This document shows, in pieces, positions 5,887 through 10,052 of a stretch of DNA of 10,052 nt. The stretch is from the NCBI GenBank assembly GCA_021162485.1, contig JAGGYP010000008.1, positions 1 through 10,052 on the forward strand, written 5' to 3'. The notes beneath the pieces are model-generated. The model was not told the origin of the DNA. It did no database searches and saw only the letters and a list, made by a program, of their open reading frames with translations. This DNA is from Thermoplasmata archaeon (GTDB taxonomy: Archaea; Thermoplasmatota; E2; DHVEG-1; B8-G13). A program made the translations under genes and the position numbers. Numbering within the stretch: position 1 is the stretch's first letter; each line of letters begins with the position of its first letter.

Positions 5887-8043
5887 CTAACCTAAATGCT
5901 CCCTTCCACGTTTTGATGTAACCTGTTTTTTTATACTTTCTGCTAATCTTTTACCAATTGTTTTAACCTTTGCTATTCTCTCAATATCTGCTTTTCTAAG
6001 ATCTGATATTGTCTTAAAACCTGCATTAAACAAAACCCTTGCCCTAACTCTCCCTATACCTCTAAGTTGTACAAGGTTTAACAACTCTCTTTTACAACCG
6101 TTTTCTACTCTAACTATCAGCTCAGTTAGCTCTGGCACGCAGTTGAAGTTGTATATTCTAGCTAATTCTCGCATTGCATGTAGAAGCCATCTGGCTGTCT
6201 CGGTTATATTATAAAGATCGCCAGGACCGATATCATATTTTTTTATTATCTCATTTTCAGGCACCTCGTTGATCCAGTCCTCCAAGAGAAAAGCGGTTTT
6301 TGCATAGCTTAAAAACCATTCATACTCTGATTCATAGTAATTAGGAATCTCTGTTATTATAGCATTTTGTCTTCTTTCAATTTTTTCTTCAACCCAGTCA
6401 TCACTGCTTTTAATGTAAAGTGATTTCATATCTGGCGTAGAACAGATTGCATGAAGATAAGATAGAGGTTCTGTTTTTATTTTGTGAGAAGTCTCTAAAG
6501 CTTCTTTCATTACTAAGGCTGAAAGTGGGTCAATATATAGTGAGGATGTTTTGCTTCCAAACAATGTTGAGACATACCATGTGTTTTGTTTTTCTATAAA
6601 CTCGTTTTCCAACAAAAATTCAATTACTCTATCTATATCCTCTTTTAACATGTTTAAATCTGCTTGTTGTGCATAGAAGCAATTACCTATGAAATCATAT
6701 ATGTCATCAATAGAGTTTGCTAAATTTGTGGAAATTGCAGATAGTATATGTACTCTTAATGCAGATTCTGTTCCCAGTTTTGAGTATATTGGCTCGGTAT
6801 CAGAAAGCAAGTACCCATATAGGATTTGATCTTTTTGCCTCTCATTGTTTATCGTAACCACTGCCTCCCCTATCTTATCATATCTTGGTCTTCCTGCACG
6901 ACCTGCTTGTTGCTTGTACTCTAGTATAGGAATAGGTCTCATGCCAAAAAGAGGATCATATCTCCACAGGTCTCTAATGATAACTCTCCTGGCTGGAATA
7001 TTAACACCTGCTGCCAGGGTAGGTGTAGCAACTATGCATTTTATTATATGTTCTCTAAATTTTTTTTCTACAGTTCTACGTTGAAAACTTGATAACCCTG
7101 CATTATGAAATGCTACACCATTTTCTATACATTTTGCTAGTGTTTCTCCAACTATTGTTGGTTCTGTTTCTCCTCTAAGCATTTCATTAGAGATTTCTTT
7201 CAGCTGCTGCTTTTCCTCATCACTAAGTAGCTTTTTTACCTCATTTGCCAGTTTTTTAGCTAAGGCAACTGTTGATCTCCTTGTGTTTACAAAAACTAGA
7301 ACCTGTCCTCCCTCATTAATTGAATCCATTACTAAAGCTGGTATTATGCCTTTTTTTGTGTCAACTAGTAAAACCTTCTTAGTTCCATCTGTAAATTCTA
7401 TTACATTGTCGTAACCTACACCTTCTTTGAGTGGAACTGGTCTCCAATCTGATTTAACCAATTTAGCATTTAACCATTTAGCAAGCTCATCTGCATTTTT
7501 AATGGTAGCGGAGAGACCAATAATCTGTAAATCTTTGTTCATCAATCTTAATCTTGCTACTACTATTTCCAAGGTTGGCCCTCTTGTAGGATCATTGATT
7601 AGATGTATTTCATCTACAATAAGCACTTTGACATTTTTTAGCCAAGATGCCCCATGTCTTAATAGAGAATCTGCTTTTTCTGATGTACAAACAATAATAT
7701 CATATTTTCCCAATCTAGGATCTGATTCATCTAAATCTCCTGTGGAAAGAGCTATTTTGAAACCTATTTTTCTAAAAAAGAGTAATTCTTCATATTTTTC
7801 CCTTGCTAACGCTCTCAATGGCACAACATATAAAGCTTTTCCACCTTCTCTCAAAAGCTTATGGAGAATGGCTATATATGCCACTAAACTCTTCCCAGCG
7901 GCAGTGGGTATAGAAAGTACTAAGTTTTCTCCCTTCAAAGCAAAGGGTATAGCCTCAGCTTGTGGTGGGTAAAATTCTTCTATTCCCCACTCTTTAAAAA
8001 TTGAAAGCACATCTTTACTAAACGGTAGTTCTTCTACGTTCAT
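5887..8043 (-). CDS. hel308: ATP-dependent DNA helicase Hel308 (Ski2-like, superfamily 2)
   Basis: 718 residues, usual family length. Hel308 unwinds DNA 3' to 5' and acts at stalled or branched replication forks. Motifs in order: Q motif YPPQAEAI (25-32), Walker A SIPTAAGKS (44-52), Ia VVPLRALA (73-80), Ib CTSEKAD (119-125), DEIH box VDEIH (143-147), III GLSAT (176-180), IV VLVFVNTRRS (248-257), V VATPTLAAGVNIP (338-350) and VI QQAGRAGRPRYD (378-389). A winged-helix/ratchet region follows (about 420-645). Two helix-hairpin-helix-like elements close the protein: LRGIGRVRARVLFNAG (660-675) and VKTIGKRLAES (693-703). The C-terminus is basic (KRGREHLG) but lacks an obvious PCNA-type QxxLxxFF peptide. 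The ATG is the first codon after an AT-rich promoter and has no Shine-Dalgarno, so it is probably leaderless. It is the first gene of the hel308-cgi121 operon and divergent from the zinc-ribbon gene. Confidence 0.97.
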   Translation of the reverse strand: MNVEELPFSKDVLSIFKEWGIEEFYPPQAEAIPFALKGENLVLSIPTAAGKSLVAYIAILHKLLREGGKALYVVPLRALAREKYEELLFFRKIGFKIALSTGDLDESDPRLGKYDIIVCTSEKADSLLRHGASWLKNVKVLIVDEIHLINDPTRGPTLEIVVARLRLMNKDLQIIGLSATIKNADELAKWLNAKLVKSDWRPVPLKEGVGYDNVIEFTDGTKKVLLVDTKKGIIPALVMDSINEGGQVLVFVNTRRSTVALAKKLANEVKKLLSDEEKQQLKEISNEMLRGETEPTIVGETLAKCIENGVAFHNAGLSSFQRRTVEKKFREHIIKCIVATPTLAAGVNIPARRVIIRDLWRYDPLFGMRPIPILEYKQQAGRAGRPRYDKIGEAVVTINNERQKDQILYGYLLSDTEPIYSKLGTESALRVHILSAISTNLANSIDDIYDFIGNCFYAQQADLNMLKEDIDRVIEFLLENEFIEKQNTWYVSTLFGSKTSSLYIDPLSALVMKEALETSHKIKTEPLSYLHAICSTPDMKSLYIKSSDDWVEEKIERRQNAIITEIPNYYESEYEWFLSYAKTAFLLEDWINEVPENEIIKKYDIGPGDLYNITETARWLLHAMRELARIYNFNCVPELTELIVRVENGCKRELLNLVQLRGIGRVRARVLFNAGFKTISDLRKADIERIAKVKTIGKRLAESIKKQVTSKRGREHLG

Positions 8044-8070
8044 TATTTATAAGCTTAAATTGATAAGTGA

Positions 8071-8078
8071 AATATAAA
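8071..8078 (-). promoter_or_regulatory. Candidate TATA box for hel308-cgi121
   Basis: TTTATATT on the minus strand is centred about 31 bases before the hel308 ATG. This suits a transcript with no leader or one of a few bases, in keeping with the absent Shine-Dalgarno. Confidence 0.45.
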
Positions 8079-8114
8079 TTAAACCCAAAAAACCTATATC
8101 AAAAACAAAAACTA

Positions 8115-8125
8115 CATAAAAAATA
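8115..8125 (+). promoter_or_regulatory. Candidate TATA box for the zinc-ribbon/EF-like/aIF5A/agmatinase operon
   Basis: CATAAAAAATA is centred about 31 bases before the ATG at 8151. Nothing like a Shine-Dalgarno lies between, so a near-leaderless message is likely. The 107-base gap to hel308 carries no other feature I can name beyond the opposing promoter. Confidence 0.4.
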
Positions 8126-8150
8126 AGATTATTACTGGAAATGATAAAAA

Positions 8151-8459
8151 ATGGGAAGGAGACAAACTCTATTAGAAAAATTCAAGCAACAAATGAAAGC
8201 TTACAAAAAAAAGAGAATGATGAAAGACAATACACCATATATGCCAGAGGATGGAGTAGTTTATGTGATGGATACAATGAATCCGGAAAAAAAGATAAGA
8301 GTTGAGGTTCTAAAAACCAAGGTTAAAAAACATAGGGAAATAATAGAATCTATAGCATGTCCTGTATGTAACAATCCAATGCATTGGGATGATATATGGG
8401 AAGCTTTTATATGTGAAAAACATGGCAAAAGAGCAATTTATGAAATAGTTAATGAATAA
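8151..8459 (+). CDS. Small zinc-ribbon protein of unknown function
   Basis: 102 residues; I do not recognise the family. Residues 1-25 are strongly basic and probably helical (GRRQ, KKKRMMK), as in nucleic-acid- or ribosome-binding tails. Residues 34-65 look like a small beta unit (DGVVYVMD, KKIRVEVL). The C-terminal part has C70-x2-C73 (CPVC), fourteen residues, then C88-x2-H91 (CEKH), a CCCH zinc ribbon with a tryptophan-rich acidic loop (HWDDIWEAF). The upstream TATA candidate and absence of a Shine-Dalgarno make it the first gene of the operon; 20 bases separate it from the EF-like gene. Its codon use and AT-rich style match the neighbours, so nothing suggests recent transfer. From context (EF-like barrel, aIF5A) a role in translation or RNA binding is plausible, but that is inference. 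An out-of-frame ATG at 8141 opens no useful frame. Confidence 0.85.
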   Translation: MGRRQTLLEKFKQQMKAYKKKRMMKDNTPYMPEDGVVYVMDTMNPEKKIRVEVLKTKVKKHREIIESIACPVCNNPMHWDDIWEAFICEKHGKRAIYEIVNE

Positions 8460-8462
8460 AAA

Positions 8463-8469
8463 GGAGTGA
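8463..8469 (+). promoter_or_regulatory. Shine-Dalgarno of the EF-like gene
   Basis: GGAGTGA, a near match to GGAGGTGA, lies 10 bases before the ATG at 8480, just after the preceding stop. It supports this start and translation as an internal gene of a polycistronic message. Confidence 0.6.
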
Positions 8470-8479
8470 AGAAATTCTT

Positions 8480-8740
8480 ATGGTGGAAGAAAAAATAGGA
8501 ATTGTTGAGCATTTTTTCACAAAAATAGGAGTCGCTGCTATAAGAATAACCGATGGTGAACTTAAAATCGGGGATACAATACATATAGTAGGTGCAACAA
8601 CAGATTTTAAACAAAAAGTGGAAAGCATGCAGATAAACAGACAATCAGTTGATGTAGCAAAACCTGGTGACGAAATCGGTATAAAAGTAATTGATAGAGT
8701 AAGAGAACATGATGTAGTTTACAAAGTAAAAGAGGAGTAG
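8480..8740 (+). CDS. Translation elongation factor-like protein (single EF-Tu domain 2-type barrel)
   Basis: 86 residues. The whole chain reads as one translation-factor beta-barrel: [18 protein letters not shown] (6-23), [13 protein letters not shown] (26-38), then the [24 protein letters not shown] stretch (about 47-70, key residues S49, M50, Q51, P62, G63, D64, G67) and a closing VYKV. The order 'G.IKIGD.I...G', 'V.SMQ', 'A.PGDEIGI' is that of domain 2 of EF-Tu/EF-1A, without any GTPase domain. Stand-alone proteins of this type are widespread and usually annotated only as elongation factor-like; their function is not established to my knowledge. It sits between the zinc-ribbon gene and aIF5A, five bases before the latter. 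Confidence 0.88.
   Translation: MVEEKIGIVEHFFTKIGVAAIRITDGELKIGDTIHIVGATTDFKQKVESMQINRQSVDVAKPGDEIGIKVIDRVREHDVVYKVKEE
8732..8737 (+). promoter_or_regulatory. Shine-Dalgarno deciding the aIF5A start
   Basis: GAGGAG lies eight bases before the ATG at 8746 and 17 before a second in-frame ATG at 8755. The spacing favours the first ATG. It directly precedes the stop codon of the EF-like gene, so the two genes are tightly coupled. Confidence 0.6.
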
Positions 8741-8745
8741 ATAAA

Positions 8746-9129
8746 ATGAAAGAAATGAGTGAAGTAAGAGAGCTAAAAGTAAACAGGTATATAGTCATAG
8801 ATAATGAGCCATGCAAAATAGTAAGCATAACAACTTCTAAACCTGGGAAACATGGCGAAGCCAAGGCAAGAATAGAAGCTATAGGAGTGTTTGATGAACA
8901 AAAAAGAAGCGTTGTCTACCCAGTGAGACACAAAGTTCCTGTGCCCATAATTGACAAAAGAGTTGGACAAATTTTATCAATAACTGGTAACACAGTTCAG
9001 CTTATGGACATGGAAACCTATGAAACATTTGAAATGGAAATACCAGAAGAGTTAAAAGATAAACTGGAACCTGGTAAAGAGGTACAATACATAGTAGCTC
9101 TTGGAAGAAGAAAGATAGTGAGAGTATAG
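8746..9129 (+). CDS. eif5A: Translation initiation factor 5A (aIF5A)
   Basis: 127 residues, normal length. aIF5A (relative of bacterial EF-P) binds the ribosome beside the P site and helps peptide-bond formation at difficult sequences. The amino-terminal SH3-like domain carries the hypusination loop [11 protein letters not shown] (30-40) with the modifiable Lys35. The C-terminal OB-fold domain runs from about 72 to 127 ([21 protein letters not shown]). Modification uses spermidine through deoxyhypusine synthase, which is not in this window; the next gene, agmatinase, supplies the putrescine side of that pathway. The start at 8746 has the better-spaced GAGGAG; starting at M4 (8755) would give a length closer to many homologues and cannot be excluded. 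Fourteen bases separate it from the agmatinase gene. Confidence 0.97.
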   Translation: MKEMSEVRELKVNRYIVIDNEPCKIVSITTSKPGKHGEAKARIEAIGVFDEQKRSVVYPVRHKVPVPIIDKRVGQILSITGNTVQLMDMETYETFEMEIPEELKDKLEPGKEVQYIVALGRRKIVRV

Positions 9130-9143
9130 AAGATAGGTTAGAA

Positions 9144-10025
9144 ATGATAGATCAATTTCCTAATTTTTTTGCAGATGCGGATTCAGATTATAATAATGCA
9201 CATTTTGTAATATTTGGTATACCATATGATAAAACTTCAACCTTTAGATATGGAGCAACAAATGCACCTTCTGAAATAAGAAAGGCTAGTTGGAATTTTG
9301 AGACATATAGATTTGAAACAGGTGTTGATTTTAGAGACCTCAAAGTGCATGACTTTGGAGATCTACCAGTAAAAGATCTTTCACCGGAGAATATGATCAA
9401 GGAAGTTGAAAAAACTGTTCTAAGATTTAAAAAAGATGAAAAATTTCCAATTGCTATTGGTGGTGAACACTCTGTTACTCTGGGGATAATAAAAGCTCTG
9501 AAAAAAGAGGAATTCTGTGTTTTATCACTGGATGCACATCTTGACTATAGAAATGAGTACGAGGGAGAAAAATTTAGCCATGCATGTGTTATAAAAAGAA
9601 TTACTGAGGAGATTGGTATTAAAAATGTAGCAGTTGTAGGTTTTAGATCTGCAGACAGAGATGAGTATAAAAATGCACTAAAGGACAAGTTGTTTTGCAT
9701 GGATATTTTTAACCTCAACAGAACGGGATTGAAAAACATTTTAGAAGAGTTAAAAAAACACGTTGGTAAAAGAAAAATATACCTGACTCTTGATATAGAT
9801 GTATTAGACCCTGCCTATGCACCCGGCACCAGTACGCCTCATCCTTTTGGACTAACAACATTTCAACTACTAGAAATAATAGATGAACTTGCAGAAAAAC
9901 TGATAGGTTTTGATATAGTAGAGGTTTGCCCTGCATACGATAAAGGAGAAACCTCTCTGCTCGCTGCTGAGCTAATAAGAACAATAATAACAAAGCACTA
10001 TTATAAAACCTCGAAAAATAAATAA
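9144..10025 (+). CDS. speB: Agmatinase-family ureohydrolase
   Basis: 293 residues, complete. Agmatinase hydrolyses agmatine to putrescine and urea, the archaeal route from arginine to polyamines. The binuclear manganese site is intact: GGEHS (H109), DAHLDYR (D130, H132, D134) and TLDIDVLDP (D217, D219). Other family marks are SHA at 145-147 (the substrate-side His, in place of the common SHG), APGTSTP at 226-232 and FDIVEVCPAYD at 256-266 (E260). The SHA variant and the archaeal setting leave room for another guanidino substrate, for example an arginine- or aminopropylagmatine-type compound, but the operon with aIF5A favours polyamine synthesis. The upstream site (AGGTTAG, about six bases before the ATG) is a weak Shine-Dalgarno. 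It is the last visible gene of the operon; the 27 bases beyond its stop show no terminator hairpin. Confidence 0.93.
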   Translation: MIDQFPNFFADADSDYNNAHFVIFGIPYDKTSTFRYGATNAPSEIRKASWNFETYRFETGVDFRDLKVHDFGDLPVKDLSPENMIKEVEKTVLRFKKDEKFPIAIGGEHSVTLGIIKALKKEEFCVLSLDAHLDYRNEYEGEKFSHACVIKRITEEIGIKNVAVVGFRSADRDEYKNALKDKLFCMDIFNLNRTGLKNILEELKKHVGKRKIYLTLDIDVLDPAYAPGTSTPHPFGLTTFQLLEIIDELAEKLIGFDIVEVCPAYDKGETSLLAAELIRTIITKHYYKTSKNK

Positions 10026-10052
10026 ATTAATTAGATTAATATAGTAGTAAGA

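Noticed and set aside
7427-7972. 181-codon open frame on the plus strand
   Set aside because: It lies wholly inside hel308 on the opposite strand, where the helicase motifs are intact. Its translation is Ser/Leu-rich with no domain, as expected of a shadow frame.
8141-8150. ATG at 8141 as an earlier start of the zinc-ribbon gene
   Set aside because: It is out of frame with the gene by one base and leads to no useful reading frame.
1-10052. Defence system, prophage, insertion sequence, CRISPR array or toxin-antitoxin pair
   Set aside because: No transposase, integrase, repeat array, restriction or nuclease-effector module is visible. All genes look like chromosomal housekeeping genes of uniform base composition.

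Overview
The window looks like an ordinary, gene-dense piece of a low-GC (roughly one third G+C) archaeal chromosome. The marker set is archaeal: Hel308 helicase, the KEOPS subunit Cgi121, the archaeal/eukaryotic-type D-aminoacyl-tRNA deacylase DtdA, and aIF5A with its hypusination loop. Genes that open transcripts mostly lack a Shine-Dalgarno and have AT-rich TATA-like boxes about 30 bases upstream. Genes inside operons carry GGAG or GTGAT Shine-Dalgarno sites. The fusion of an alkylguanine-DNA alkyltransferase domain to endonuclease V is known from Thermoplasmatales (Ferroplasma). Together with the low GC this makes a member of the Thermoplasmatota my best guess, but that is inference.

Layout: (1) 14-913, +, a secreted surface protein anchored at its C-terminus, with two Ig/carboxypeptidase-regulatory-like repeats. 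(2) 3271-924, -, a compact operon of DUF429 RNase H-fold protein, MBL-fold metallohydrolase and PflX-type radical SAM protein. (3) 3321-4277, +, divergent from that operon, the alkyltransferase-endonuclease V fusion, which ends convergently (9-base overlap) with dtdA. (4) 8043-4269, -, hel308, cgi121, tRNA-Arg(GCG) and dtdA, possibly several transcripts. (5) 8151-10025, +, divergent from hel308, a 102-residue zinc-ribbon protein of unknown function, an 86-residue EF-Tu domain 2-like protein, aIF5A and an agmatinase-family ureohydrolase.

How the genes fit together: two themes dominate. DNA repair is represented by the alkyltransferase-EndoV fusion (alkylated and deaminated bases) and Hel308 (stalled forks). 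Translation and tRNA quality are represented by Cgi121 (t6A synthesis), DtdA (removal of D-amino acids from tRNA), tRNA-Arg, aIF5A and the EF-like protein. Agmatinase makes putrescine, upstream of the spermidine needed to build deoxyhypusine on aIF5A, so the last operon joins a polyamine enzyme to its translational client. The least explained parts are the zinc-ribbon protein that opens that operon and the DUF429/MBL/PflX operon. I see no mobile element, prophage, CRISPR array, toxin-antitoxin pair or clear defence island. No gap exceeds about 110 bases. The last 27 bases (10026-10052) are AT-rich and hold nothing I can identify.
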